A stretch of DNA of 64,000 bases from Adiantum capillus-veneris (lineage: Eukaryota; Streptophyta; Polypodiopsida; Polypodiales; Pteridaceae): NCBI GenBank assembly GCA_014529385.2, contig CM043966.1, forward strand, positions 102,371,087-102,435,086, given 5' to 3'. Position numbers and translations under genes: made by a program. Each line of letters opens with the position of its first letter. Positions within the stretch are counted from its first letter, which is position 1. The notes under the pieces were generated by a model. That model worked only from the letters and a program-made list of their open reading frames with translations, did no database searches and had not been told where the DNA came from. Below, piece after piece: positions 10,628 to 22,358 of the stretch.

Positions 10628-12399
10628 TTAAGAGACACATCAAACGAGAGTCCACTTGGCCGGACACGTAGCCGGACACCACATTTGTAGTCAATTATTT
10701 TTCCGAGCTAGTGTAGTGATACTCTGTGTAATCCTGATTCAAGATTAGTGGATCAATTCCCCGATTTGTAATGTTGTAATGATATTTGTAAAGGTCCATG
10801 TGAGTCGGCCATTGGCCATTTAGAATTCCCTAGGTATAAAGGTCAATAACCTTAATGTGAAAGGGAGGATTATCTTTGGAGAGAAGAAAGAGCTCTAAAA
10901 ACGTACGCTCAAGCTACAAATCTGCTCCACCTTGTAATCAGCACAACTAATGAATGGATAATCAAATTTCAGTTTTGAAACTTGCATTCTGTTCCTCTCT
11001 CTTTGCTCTTTCTTTCAAGTGTAAGCATTGTCAGTTTTGTTGAGGTCCCGACTATGTGTTAGTGAGCCTAATCTTCATATTTGAGTACTTAAATCATTGT
11101 CTTTAGTCGTTTTGACCATAGAAGAGTGTTCCTAGACCATATGGCGACATTTTTAGATAGTTTTGTTGTAGTTCTCAGGACCTTTTTCATGATGGATTGT
11201 GATTTTGGTACCTTGTTGGATTGTAACCAGACTTGGTAGGATAGTGTCACTAGGTGACCTAGACCTCCTCCCAAAGTTTCCTTGCATTTCGATTCCATTC
11301 AAGTACCGAATTGGCCTGATGACCTAGAGTTGTGAGAAAGGACATAGGCAGATTTCCTTGATCATTGAGGGTTGGTTTGCTTGTTGACTTAGTGTGTTTG
11401 CTTGTCAAGATTCACTTCTTGAGATTGACGATTCCAAAGAGTCTCCGTGCCCCATCCGAGTCACTTCCTTGAGTATTGGTATTATGTTAGTACCAAAAAG
11501 ACATGTTGCAGACATCCATTGCGATGGACGTGTGCAGCATAGCTATTTGGTACTAGCATAATGTCAATACTCAGGGAAGTGACTTTGATGGGGCACCGAG
11601 ACTCTTTGAGATTGTCAATCTCAAGAAGTGAACCTAAAAAAGCAAACACACCAACTCAACAAGCAAACCAACACTCAATGATCAAGGAAATCTACCTATG
11701 TCCTTTCTCACAGCTCTAGGTCATCATGCCATTTCAGCACTCAAATGGACTCGCAATGCAACAGAACTTTAGGAGGAGGTCTAAGACACCTAGGGGCACT
11801 ATCCTACCAAGTCTAGTTGCAATCCAACAAGGTACCAAAATCACGATCCATCATGAAAAAGGTCTTGAAAATTGTAACAGAACTATCCAAAAAAAAATTC
11901 CGATGGTCTAGGAACGCTCTCCTATGGTCAAAACGACTAAAAACAATGATTTAAGCACTCAAATTTGAAGATTAGACTCACTAACACGTAGTTGCGAAAC
12001 TCAACAAAACTGACAATGCTTACATGTTAAAAAAAGAGCAAAGAGAGAGGAACAGAATGCAAGTTTCAAAACTGAAATCTGATTACCCATTCATTAGTTG
12101 CGATGATTACAAGGTGGAGCAGCTTCGTAGCTTGAGCGTACATTTTCAGAGCTCTTTCTTCTCTGCAAAGATAAGCCTCGCTTTCACATTAAGGTTATTG
12201 ACCTTTATACCTAGGGCATTCTAAATGGCCAGTGGCGGACTCACATGGACCTTTACAAATATCATTACAACATTACAAATAAGGAATTGATCCACTACAC
12301 AGAGTATCACTACAGTAGCTCGGCAAAATAATTGACTATAAATGTGGTGTTTGGCTATGTGTCCGGCCAGGTGGACGCTCGTTCAATCTGTCTCTTAGA
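10628..12399. repeat. 1.8-kb inverted repeat of two LTR-like arms
   Basis: The left arm (10628 to about 11520) and right arm (about 11522-12399) are inverted copies that match almost end to end with scattered substitutions and small indels. They meet with almost no spacer at ATTGCGAT (11519-11526). Each arm contains a TATA-like GGTATAAAGG (near 10833 in the left arm) and a run resembling retroelement LTR ends. Part of the arm (10960-11300) is also alignable with 51740-52080. The simplest reading is two copies of one LTR joined head to head, or a foldback element. No coding sequence is evident. Confidence 0.8.
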
Positions 12400-13369
12400 A
12401 CTCCCTAATAAATGGTTTTCAAGGAAGAAGGGAACACCCAAAGGTTACACAAGAAAGATAAGAGCAAGTGTTAACAAGAACTGACAAATTTTGAAATGGG
12501 TCAAGTCATTGCATGATGTGGGTAGACTGGGGTCCACCATTTTGATCATATCTCAAAATAAAAAAAATAAAAATAAGAGCAAAAAATTCAACTAATAAGC
12601 TACGACCCATATTTTATGTACTTTTTTCCATTTTGATTGGAACCTTGTGCAAAAGAAAATCATCAAAATAGGGTACATTTTTTGCAGCAAAAGTCTTCTT
12701 GTGGTCCCCTTAGCTTAGACTTTCATTTGATTCCAATGGACACCTCATGAAATATGAAAGCATGACATTGATCCTTGACAAAGTTTTGTAAGCATCCTTG
12801 CAAAAATATATTAAAATAGGTGTATCTTTGAAAATCATGCAAACTAGAGTCCCAATAGGATTTGATTCCTTCATGGTAGCTATTAAAAAGAAATATTAAA
12901 AAATATCAAAAATACAAAAAATGTTTAAATATTGAAAATCACACTAGCTATAGGATCTAGCTAGAGTGTGAGGTGATAATAGGATAGTAAAAACAATAAC
13001 CAGTGTTCTTCTTTCCAAGTTAAAAAGGCACGGCTATTGATGCTTTTTTCCATAATATTTTAGTAACAGTAAAGTAAGAATATGTTACCCTTGAGATAAA
13101 TAATATGATGAGATAGAAAGCTTATTACTATACTTAAATATGCATAGGTACATTATGGAAAATATACTTATGTATCTAAAAAGTCATAAAATAAATCACC
13201 TAGCATTTGCTCCGACTATGTATGTGCCACAACACAACAACGCGGATGATAGGGAGGCTCTAGCTCCCATCCCTTTTATTTGATAAAAATCCACTAAGCC
13301 ATATCTCTACGCCCCCCACCCCCATCTTTAAAAGGTTTGAAAGGCCAAATTTTTACACTTATTTTTTTG
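12400..13369. other. No recognisable feature
   Basis: AT-rich sequence with A-runs and a short C-rich patch near 13310-13325. I see no coding frame, repeat partner or terminal motifs. Confidence 0.5.
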
Positions 13370-13860
13370 ACGGCAATTCTTAGACAAGTCAAGTGTGTCC
13401 AAGATATGGAGGCGACCTAAGTAGGAAGGATAAGACCCACTCAAAGCATTGCTAGCTACCAAGATACAATTGAGTGAGGTTATTCAAATTGCAAAAGCTA
13501 GAGATTGACATTGGACCTGTGAATTGTTTCAGGATTAGTTTCATTGTTGTGCCTAAAGCAAGGAGCTGAAGGGAGTTGAAGAAGGAAAGTTGACCTGACA
13601 GATTATTATGTGCAAGTTAAGAATTTCAAGATAGAGGATAACACCACGTTCATAGAGCCTCTCGATGCCTTGATGTGGCTCTTGGATTGCAAGATTACTG
13701 CTTCTTACTGTAGCCTTTGCATAGCAGTCAAAATCTCGTCCGGATAGAATCTCTCTCATCTCTGTGAAAGGTCCAGCTATGGCTCCATCCTCTTTTCCTA
13801 CCCCTTCAATGGCAAAAGAAAAATGTAACAAAGCTTACCATAATGGAAATACCATGATCA
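13370..13860 (-). pseudogene. Leucine-rich-repeat receptor fragment
   Basis: Read on the minus strand, several short frames give plant-type LRR units: an LEILNLH segment followed by an LSGQL-like turn (about 13640-13570), then NLNNLTQLYL, ALSGSYPSYLG and LDTLDLSKN (about 13500-13385). The spacing of about 24 residues and the L-x-x-L-x-L-x-x-N and G-x-(I/Y)-P pattern are typical of extracellular LRR domains in plant receptor-like kinases and proteins. The frame changes more than once and no kinase domain or signal peptide is present, so this is a small relic. It is the only trace of an ordinary host gene family in the window. Confidence 0.5.
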
Positions 13861-15019
13861 TGCAAGATTGAAGCTGAGTATGAGCACCAAGCTCACTCGC
13901 CATGGCATCCAAGCTTCACACAAATAGTGTTAGAAACCCTCTCAAAACCCTTATCAAGGAGGCCAAGTTTTCACAATGCAAACAAGTTGATATCTACAGC
14001 GTACTGCAAGATCTTTGTTGAAATTACAGAGGACCTAAACATTGATGGTTGTTATATATGAAAACAAGTTGCCAATAAGCATTAGCAGTAGGAGTGCATG
14101 CACTGTATTTCTATATTTTCATAGTGATGCATGTTGTAACTATTTAGATGCAAATTTCAATAGAGAAATTATACTCCATTTTGTTTGTAAAAGTTTTAAG
14201 ACTGATAGATATCTTTTATCATTTTTCCCTTTGTGTTATTTTATTATAAACTATATGCTATACATCATATTTTATATACTATGATATATTATGTGTGTGT
14301 GTGTGTGTGTGCATGTATGTATGTATATAAATCTTGTTTTAGAGAAATTTAAATACAGTGATAGAGAGATGCGGCCATGAAACACCCAAACTTTGTCAGG
14401 GATTCATGTCTCATGAAGCTCGAGCTAGTTGGTTAGCAATGTGGGTTGTGCAAAGGAAGAAGAAAGGAAGTGAAGCTGATAAAAGTTCACATAAACCTAG
14501 ATATATAATGGAGGTAATGTGATGCAAAAGTAGGGGTAGAACATGGATTATACAATTTGATAGAGAGGATAATGAAGAGATATATGTCACTGACAATGAA
14601 GCAAAAGAAAGCATACCATTAGAGCAAGGTTCTTGTGGAAGATAAAGCTTAAAGTGAATAGCACATGGTTTTTTGAGTCTTGATAGGGAGTTGTTATGAT
14701 GTACACATAAAGTCAGAACCTAGTTGCACCTACCCCAATTTTCAAAAGAGAGAATCTATGCATAAAGCCTTTCTAGCATATAAGCACATATACTATGTGT
14801 ATGTGACATTACTTGGACTTTAAAAAAAAACATGGTTATTCATCATCCTACACTAACTCCTATGGACCTTGCATTTGTATTGGGCCAATAGTGTAGTGAA
14901 CCTGTGGAAAAACAAAGTGCTCTAGAGTCATGCATCGAAGAATTTATCTTTTATGTTTAAGCTATAAAATTACTTCTCGCTACCGATATATTTTTTGAAT
15001 CCCCTCTCATTATAGATGT
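13861..15019. other. No recognisable gene; includes a (TG)n tract
   Basis: AT-rich sequence with a (TG)n microsatellite at 14292-14311 followed by a TATG/TGTA run. No coding frame with recognisable similarity was found. Confidence 0.5.
14292..14311. repeat. (TG)n microsatellite
   Basis: TG run followed by a TGTA/TATG tract in otherwise featureless AT-rich sequence. Confidence 0.9.
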
Positions 15020-15490
15020 ATGGTTAACAATTCACATCTTGCCAGATGTTCAAGCTCAAAGTTAGGATTTTTGGAAACTTATACATATTTGTTTGGTATG
15101 TATAGTATGAGGGATGTCTATTTTTTTGGTCAACTTTTTGTGTCATTAGAAAATGCTCCAAATTTAAAGTTAAAAAGCTTGCAAAAGTATTTTTCATTGC
15201 AAAAGCTCGAAATCAAAATCTCTCAAAAGATTGCTAACTTTCAATCAGACTCCTCTCAATGTGTTGTGGATACCTTGTCCACTCCAGTATTTCAAAAATA
15301 GCCTAAGAATTTTTGTCTACAGCTAGATAATTGTTCAGGACAGAATAAGAATTGATATTTATTTGCATTGTCCTTGTTAGTAGCAAAATATGTTTTCAAA
15401 ACCGTGCATTTTGGATTCTTAGTGGTCGATCATACACACGAGGACATAGATGCAATGTTTCATAAGTTCTAAGAGAGATTGAGAATAGGA
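15020..15490 (+). pseudogene. Fragment resembling DUF7869-type transposon-associated protein
   Basis: A single frame runs from 15020, through a stop at 15299, to about 15475 with two further stops. The part after 15302 reads LQLDNCSGQNKN, then LLVAKYVFKTVHFGF and DHTHEDIDAMFHKF. From memory, the order LDN-x(3-5)-NKN, a hydrophobic helix, then HTHEDID is the hallmark of the DUF7869 family, which has an RNase H/transposase-like acidic pattern and is often found in mobile-element-linked genes. The upstream 90 codons are not recognisable. The frame is cut on the right by the LTR of the Tat-like element at 15504, so that element may have inserted into it; the continuation is not found beyond 23652. 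The assignment rests on a short motif match. Confidence 0.45.
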
Positions 15491-15503
15491 ACGACATTCA
15501 CGT

Positions 15504-16752
15504 TGCTAGCATGCAAACAAGAATGAAAACAAGAACCTCTATAGCCTTGCACACACCACACCATCGGAAGGAAACACCATAAAGCTACGGAAAACACCTA
15601 TGTTGAGCACCTGTAAAGTCGGGTGGGAAACAGACCTAACTCAAACCATGATTAAAATTGATGAGACCCAAGACCATAAATATAAATCCCGTGTCATGTA
15701 GACCTCCGTTGAGTATCCATATGCTTGATTCCGACAACAGATGAGAGAGTTACAAGCTTCCGAAGATGGGGTATCTCTCAAAAACTCCAAAAAGGCTAGT
15801 CTCTATAAGCAAAAAGGGGATGCAGAGAATTGCAGCTATTAAAAGGAGATTTTTTTGGCTCTTATCCCAAGGTATTTCCTCTCTCCTCTTAGCCGACATC
15901 CTTTTCCCCTTTGGGAACCTTTTAATTGGTCCATTTTAGGCCTTTTATGGGTGAAAAATGAGCTATCGGCCACTTTTTGACCAAGGCAAGTGGGGAAGGG
16001 AGATGTCCAGTGGACCAAAAAGGTGGACAGACGCTTGGGCAGTAGTGGAAACTGAAAAAGGGTGCCCCCTCTCTCCCCCAACACCCACGAGCCCTCATTA
16101 GCAAGGCAAGGAGGCTTCATTTGCTCCTTTGATACACCCTTAGGGGGTACCCACTCCCCTCCTTATACCCTCCAATTTCCACTTGTTCCTCCCCATGTGG
16201 GATTACTCCATTGCCACTTGGCACCATCCTCCCACCTCTCCAACTTCCTTAAAAAATTTACAGCTTCTCCCAAAGCATGAGGGGACTTCTCGGACAATTT
16301 TCCCCGAGGCATACCTTGTTGCTTCGGTCACTAAATGATGTACCGTAACACATAACTCAAAGCCCATCATCTCGGCTATCTCCAGAAATATAAAGCTTCA
16401 GCATTTCTAATCTTAGACCCCCAAGTTGTCATAGTTACCCTTCTAGCATGCACCCGCAATCATCTTTCTAAGTTGAGACCGCCCACTTCAGATGCTCATA
16501 ACTCATGATGTACAAGTCCGATTCACAAGCTATAAAGCACGACTGAAAACACTTATTAAAAACCAAATTTGGAGTCTCAAACAACCCAAAACATCAGAAT
16601 TCAATCTTGGAAAAATCACACCTTTGTACATGAATTTTTACAATGCCACTTCCAAAACTTGCATGGCTATGTACACATATATACATGAGGCTAGTGGGCA
16701 AGCTTTTTGGCATGATCTAGTGACTTCATGCTTATTTAAAAAATGCTTGACA
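15504..16752 (-). repeat. 3' LTR of the Tat-like element
   Basis: It starts (plus strand) TGCTAGCATGC and ends GCTTGACA, giving TG...CA ends on the minus strand. It matches 22359-23652 throughout, with modest divergence. On the right it is bordered by the polypurine tract (minus strand AAGGGGGGGTTGGAAATCTA, 16772-16753). Confidence 0.85.
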
Positions 16753-16875
16753 TAGATTTCCAACCCCCCCTTGCGTGCTTAGTTGTTCATGACATGCAGA
16801 GGTCCCTAGGGTGAACAACTGCTTCATGTCATCCCCAGAAACCTCATCTACATCCTCAAATGTCTCAACATTGTC

Positions 16876-18200
16876 TCATTTTGCTGATAGCATTTTATCA
16901 GTCAAAATTGTTATTAAACGTGCCAGATATTTCTTCAATCTATAACCATTAACAGGATATTTATGTTGTGCACCATTTAAGTCTGCCAACTGATATGTGT
17001 CATTTTCAAGTTTATTCACAACAGTAAAAGGACCTTCCCATTTGATTTGGAACTTCTTCTGAAAGGTATTGTCCAACTTACTATTGTATCGCAACACCAA
17101 ATCACCCTTTTCAATTTTCTTATCCTATACACATTCATTGGCTTTTAGCTGATCCTTCCTTGACACTTCCTCATAGTAACCCAAAGCTAAAACTCTATCC
17201 AATTGCAAGCATTGTAAATCCAATAACCTCTTCTTCCATGCATTTGTTTGCTCCTCATCTTCCAATGACAATAGCTTGAGAGCAAGAATTTCCACTTCAA
17301 TTGGAAATAAAGCTTCCCTGCCATAAACCAAGTGGTAAGGGGAAAATCATATGCTCATCTTGATAGCAGTTCTGTAGGCTCACAATGCACAAGGCAACTC
17401 TGAATCCCAATTTTTCCCATGTGTTTGAGTCATCTTTTGTCAAGATCTTCACCAACTCTCCATTGTACCTTTCATTAAGGCCATTGCATTTTGGATAATA
17501 GAGAGAACTGTACCTATGTTTTATATTGAGCTCTTTGCATAAGAAATCAAAAAGCTCTCCTCTAAATCCTAGTCCTCTATCCGAAAGTAGCTCTAGTGAC
17601 ACCAAATCTGCAACATATGTCCTCATAAACAAATTTTTCCATCTTTTTACTAGTAATCTGTTTGATAGATTTGGCTTCTTCCCATCGTGACAAATAATCC
17701 ACTGTTGTCAAAATGTAAGCATTTCTCTTGCTAGTCATAGGTAAGGGTCCAATAGCATCAAGACCCCATTTTTCAAACACATCAAAAGCTAAAATTGTCT
17801 TCCGCAACTCACGCTTCAAAATTCTCTTTCCCATCCTTTGACAAGGCAAACATGATTTACACCAATGATTAACATCCCGTTGAATACTTGGCCATATATA
17901 ACCTTCTTGCAATACCTAATGCAAGAGGATCTTCATAGCAAAATGGCCTCCACAAGATCCCTCATGATTTTCTTCCAGAATTTTGTAAATCTCCTCCTTC
18001 CTAGGCACACAATGCAAAACCAAATCACCTCCTTTCATGTAAAGAAGATCATCAAGAATTTTGTATTTCTTGGCTTTCCTTATGAACTCATACTTTTTAG
18101 AAGACGGCAAACCTTCAGGTAGAATAGAAAATACACTTCCTTTGATAAGATTTTCCTCCCATGATATAAAGGGGCATCTGCCTTTACCACAAACACACAA
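16876..18200 (-). pseudogene. Integrase of the Tat-like element
   Basis: In minus-strand order: the zinc-binding module (18000-17830; H-x6-H around HEGSCGGH, then CKSCLPC), the core domain (about 17800-17300; KWGLDAIGP holds the first Asp, and the end of the core reads YYPKCNGLNERYN with the catalytic Glu), and the C-terminal domain (17100-16876; KKFQIKWEGPFTVVNKL, typical of a GPF/Y-like module). Integrase inserts the cDNA into the nuclear genome. A frameshift or stop disrupts the core near 17580, at the second Asp, and another stop lies at about 17915, so the copy is inactive. Confidence 0.8.
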
Positions 18201-18500
18201 GTGATCATCTCTTGGGCAACATCATGAGCTTCTTCATTTAGAGACCTCTCAATATGTTGCAAACTCCATGCTTCGAGCTTTTTGAGCAACGATTTCATTT
18301 TGAAGCATAACTTTTTCTGTTTAGGGTTCTTATTCTTCCATACTCCCAACACTTGCTTCACAACTAACAAAGCATCTCCTTTGATTTGCAAGTGTCTAAT
18401 TACCAATTGTAAGAAAGTATGCAAAACACCTTCAAGAGCCATGTATTCTACTTCATTGTTACTTTTGGCATCAAGTTTTAACCCTTGCTTCCTCATAAGC
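18200..18500 (-). pseudogene. Second, archaeal-type RNase H domain of the Tat-like element
   Basis: About 97 residues read LDAKSNNEVEYMALEG, then a LQIKGDALLVVKQVLGVWKN segment and HIERSLNEEAHDVAQEM. The pattern NNEAEY (Glu), GDS/GDA (Asp) and R-x-x-N-x-x-A-D (here AHD) is that of the extra RNase H acquired by the Tat lineage. It follows the normal RNase H (about 19090-18760) and precedes the integrase zinc module. Several of its acidic residues are still visible. The domain is thought to aid removal of the RNA strand during reverse transcription. Stops flank it, so it is non-functional here. Confidence 0.75.
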
Positions 18501-18512
18501 TTTCCTTGTGCA

Positions 18513-19870
18513 TCATAAATAGCATGCCTCTTGAAGCAGCATCATGAATTCTTTGATAAGAACCATCAAAGTATAACAGTGAAACATTAGGGATGGCAAG
18601 AGTCCCGACTTCCTTGTTTTGCACCACCTCTTCTTTAACCAAAATGGAGTATCCTTATAAGTGAGAAGATTTTCCAGGCTAGCCCGAGTACTTTCCTCTA
18701 CTGAAAAGGTGAACTGAAACTCTTGAAGCTCAATAACCCATTTCATCACTATTTTTGATATATTTGAATTATTGAACAGCTACGGAAGCAATGAATAACT
18801 GGTAAGAAAGGTGAATGACTTTTGCAGCAAATAGTGTCTGAATCGCGTGCAAGCATAAACCATACTGGTCATCACCAATTCAATTTCAAAAAAAACTCTT
18901 TCATGAGGAGTCTTCACTCTGTTGGCATAATGAACATGCTTCATATACTGAGATTCCTTTCCCCTTTGTAATAACATAGCCCCAATAGCATCATCTCCTA
19001 CTGATGGGTTTACATAAAACTCCTTTTCCCAGTCAAGATCTTGCATAATAGGTAACGTACTCAAAACTTCTTTAACTTTGTCAAAAACATCATCACACTC
19101 ATGAGACCACTCTAAGGGATCATTCTTAACTGTTTGCTGCAATGGATACAATAGCTGTGATACCAAAGGTATGACAGATATTTAACTTTCTATATGAAAG
19201 TGGCCAACTGTTTGGTATCTTTAAGGGATGACAATAACAGCAAAGCCTCCACTTTCTCTGGGTCTTCTTCAATCCCATTTTCTGAAATAACATGCTCAAG
19301 AAGCTTCACCCGTGGATGTGCCAAATGATAATTTTTAGGGTTTAACTGACCCCCGCATTCATCATACCTTGCAAAAGTCATTTCAAGCTTTTAAACATGC
19401 TCTTTCCTTGAACTGTATATGCAAAATCATCTATGAACCCTTTGGAAAACTTTCCAAGGAATGGGGTAAGGACCCAGTCCACTTTCCTTTCAAAGGCTAC
19501 TGGCCCATTTGTCAACCCAAAAGGAAGGCAACAAAAGCAGAAACAACCCCATGGCATGATGAAAGTAGTCTTTTTCGGTCTTCAGGAGCAAGGTTAAGCT
19601 GAAAGTATTCTGAATACCCATCATAGACACTTTATCTTTCAAAACCAGCTACTCCAGCAATTGATCAATAAAAGGCAAAGGGTAAGGATCTTTTGTGGTC
19701 ACCGCATTTAGTGGCTTGTAATCAACACAAACTCTCCAACGCCCATCTTTCTTTGGAGTGACTACTACAGGGCTCACCCATTTAACATTATCCACTGGCA
19801 CAATGAACCCTGCATATCCAAAAGCTTATCTACTTCTTCCTTTAAAGCATTCATCTATTCCTTACCCATC
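18513..19870 (-). pseudogene. Reverse transcriptase and RNase H of the Tat-like element
   Basis: The RT fingers region is at about 19860-19690 (SPVVVTPKKDGRW-like and a VCVDY segment). The catalytic motif reads FIDDF at about 19437-19423, so both aspartates of the Y/F-x-DD box remain. The thumb and connection part (19381-19190) carries HLAHPRVKLLEHVISENGI. RNase H begins near 19120 with WSHECDDVFDKVKEVL and ends near 18780. Further minus-strand frames to 18513 link to the second RNase H. Frameshifts near 19600 and 19190 and stops make it a pseudogene. RT copies packaged element RNA into cDNA inside the particle. Confidence 0.8.
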
Positions 19871-20029
19871 CTTCTTAATTTTTTCGTTTTGGCTTTGCCC
19901 CTTCAACTAGCTCAATCTTCACAGGATCCCCAATAGAACCCTTTATCTCTTGATATGAGGTAATGAAAATATTTGGAAACATGCCCAACATTGCTAAGTA
20001 CTCATTTCTTTCTCCTTGTGTCAAATCAT

Positions 20030-20640
20030 ATTTGAATCAACTCTTTCTTCATTGCTGGCAGTTCCTGTTTTGGTTGCATCAACTCTTCAAGTTTATCTAA
20101 ACGGCTTGAAGTATTTATATTCCCTGATATTTGAAACACTTAACTAATTTCTTCTTGTTCCTCATCCAACAGCAAGAATGAGACTTCATGCTCATCATTG
20201 GAACTCAAAGTAATGCTACTTTCTGAGTCTTCAGAACTATCATCACTGGTAGTTTCGGACTCATCGTTCTTACTCACATTTTCAAGTGCCATAGGTTGTT
20301 TGGTAGTCATATCAAACACTCTCTTTTCACCCTTCTTGTCATGAACTCAGATTGTGCCCTTGCACTAATCTTGCACAGGACCAACAACTCTCAACCAAGG
20401 TCATCCCAAAATGAGAGGAAAGGCTCCCAAACCAGCTGGCATAACATGAAATTTTACCATAACCTTCACGTTAAAGACTTCAACTTCCAAATTCTTGATC
20501 ATTCCCAAACATTTCACTATGGCATGGTTTGCTAGTCGAATCCAAAACCCAGAGCTTCCGCATGTATTGAGACCCACTCTCTTGACACGTGACTGTGTAA
20601 TCACACAAACTTAAGCACCTCCATCAATGTAGGCTTCTCC
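20030..20640 (-). pseudogene. Retropepsin-like aspartic protease of the Tat-like element
   Basis: The active-site region reads AYIDGGA (20640-20611), with the D-x-G triad start, directly followed by a stop and then VCVITQSRVKRVGL. The C-terminal flap and second conserved stretch reads FPLILG-PWL near 20405-20390. The same AYIDGGA-type motif (IYIDGGA) occurs in the gag-protease element at 38750-38772, suggesting relatedness. Downstream, an acidic linker rich in Ser, Asp and Glu (20260-20170) leads to RT. The enzyme would process the Gag-Pol precursor. It is broken by at least three stops. Confidence 0.75.
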
Positions 20641-21060
20641 CATGCCCACACCTTTGTGCCAAGCGTTCACCACAGGACAGATGTCGGGTAACTCTCCCAC
20701 AGACAACACTCTGACTTTTCCATGCTTCCGCTCTTTTTCTAGATTCACTAATTCATTCCACTGCCTTTTAAGCTTGGGCACCATATTCATCAACTGTCCA
20801 AAATTACAATCTACTTTCATCCCAATCAGGTCTTCCTTTAAACTGTAAGTTGTTTGGCCTTCTCCCAAAGGTAAATTTTCCTTTTCAAATTGTCTACAAG
20901 GCTTTCTCTTTCTCTTGGATTTCACATCTTCACCCTCCTTCTCCTTCCCTTTCTTTCTGCTAGGCCCTAGTGCTGCATAGCCTTCCCTCTCTCTTTTGCC
21001 TAATGGCAACACATCTGTGTCTTTCTTTTCAACCCGCACAATACCCACATGGCCACCTGA
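20611..21060 (-). pseudogene. Gag-protease linker of the Tat-like element
   Basis: An open minus-strand stretch of about 145 codons, Lys/Arg/Glu-rich (KRKRKPCRQFEKENLPLGEGQ). It continues into a segment (VPKLKRQWNELVNLEK, VGELPDICPVVNAWHKG) that leads directly into the AYIDGGA protease motif. The same layout (LAPRVRRQWTKMV followed by IDGGA) occurs in the element at 38518-39945. This supports a common origin of the two protease regions. Confidence 0.65.
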
Positions 21061-21078
21061 GGTTGAAGCTTGATTTTC

Positions 21079-22046
21079 CTATCCAGTACCTTGATCTCCC
21101 CATATCCAATGCATAATCATTAGCTCTGTTAGGAAACTGATGAGGAGGTGGGAACATATCCCCTCCCATCCTTGCTGGCTTTGAACAATAAGTGCTAATA
21201 TGACCAAGTTCACCGCAATTATAACAAGTGGGGATGAACCTTCTCTATGGCTCAAAACCGCCTTGTCCACAACCAGCATTTGCATTAGGCTGGACTTCAA
21301 TGCCTAAGCCATTCCTCTACCATGCCCACAACCACGACCACCTCCACCACCAAGGACACTAAGTCACAATTCTTGCATCATAGTCATCATATCTTGCATA
21401 TTTCATTGTAACTGTTGGGTACTAGCAGCCCTTTGAACAAGTTGACTTCCAGCTTTTTCCTGATTTTCCTCCTTTTGGCTACCATTATTTTGTTCAGGGA
21501 TCACTTTCCCATATTCATTAAGTCTTTGAGCTTTCCATTCTTTATCTCTGGCAATGGAAATTGCCTTCTCGAAGGTGGTGGGCCTTTCAGCTCAACCTTG
21601 AACTTCAGACTTTCTTTTAGGTTTTCCACAAAACGGTCCTTCTTTAACATGGATGGAGGGATCTCATTTCCCAAATCCTGGGCCCATTTATCCCATAAAC
21701 GAGTGAACTACATGACAAAATCATCAACACTCTGGTTAGGCCTTTGAGTGTACCCCAGAATTTCATGCCAAACTTCATTAGGTACTTTGATGGATTGATA
21801 TTGTGCCAAGAAATCTTGCTTCACATGGTTGTAGTCCAAAACCACCCCTGGATTTTGTGCTTGCATGAACTCCTTAAAATTGTGTAGACAAACTTTTGCC
21901 TCATCTTGTAAACTATATTGCATCAGCCGCAACAATATAGCTTGGTCTAGTATATTGTGCAGTAAGCAATTGACTTCCAACTTTTTAATAAACATCTATG
22001 CATTTTCATTAGGCAATCCATGAAATTTTGGTAACTCTTCTGCCAT
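21079..22046 (-). pseudogene. Gag of the Tat-like element
   Basis: It starts at ATG 22046 (MAEELPKFHGLPNEN), passes a stop at about 22000, and continues through the capsid-like retrotransposon Gag domain (FKEFMQAQNPG, WHEILGYTQRPNQSVDDF, 21930-21700) to an intact CCHC knuckle CYNCGELGHISTYC (about 21220-21180). A Gly/His-rich stretch (21360-21300) separates the two. The ATG was chosen because it opens the conserved Gag N-terminus and lies about 300 bases after the primer site. Two or more stops inactivate it. Confidence 0.75.
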
Positions 22047-22358
22047 GTTTGATTGCCACAAAAACACTTACATGTGACGTCAAAAACTCAAGGGATGTCG
22101 ATGGATAGCTCCAGTATCTAATCCACCTCACACTGGGTAACCCGGACCCCGATGCTCGGCTTCGCAAGACCTCACAACCCTCCAAAGGCTGCAATCCAAT
22201 TATACGACCGCCTCAAGTGCTGTCCACAATTTGCACATACATAGGAGGTTGTCCAGAAGGACCCACATCCCTTTTACATTCACTGCCTGCAAAAGAGACA
22301 TATTTCATAGGAATTGGAGCATAGGAGCACTTGCTCCTCTGTGGGGACACCAAAATGA

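Noticed and set aside
15839-16120. Open frames within the Tat-like LTR, with counterparts at 22797-22997
   Set aside because: They lie in LTRs, overlap on both strands and show no codon-level conservation beyond the LTR match.
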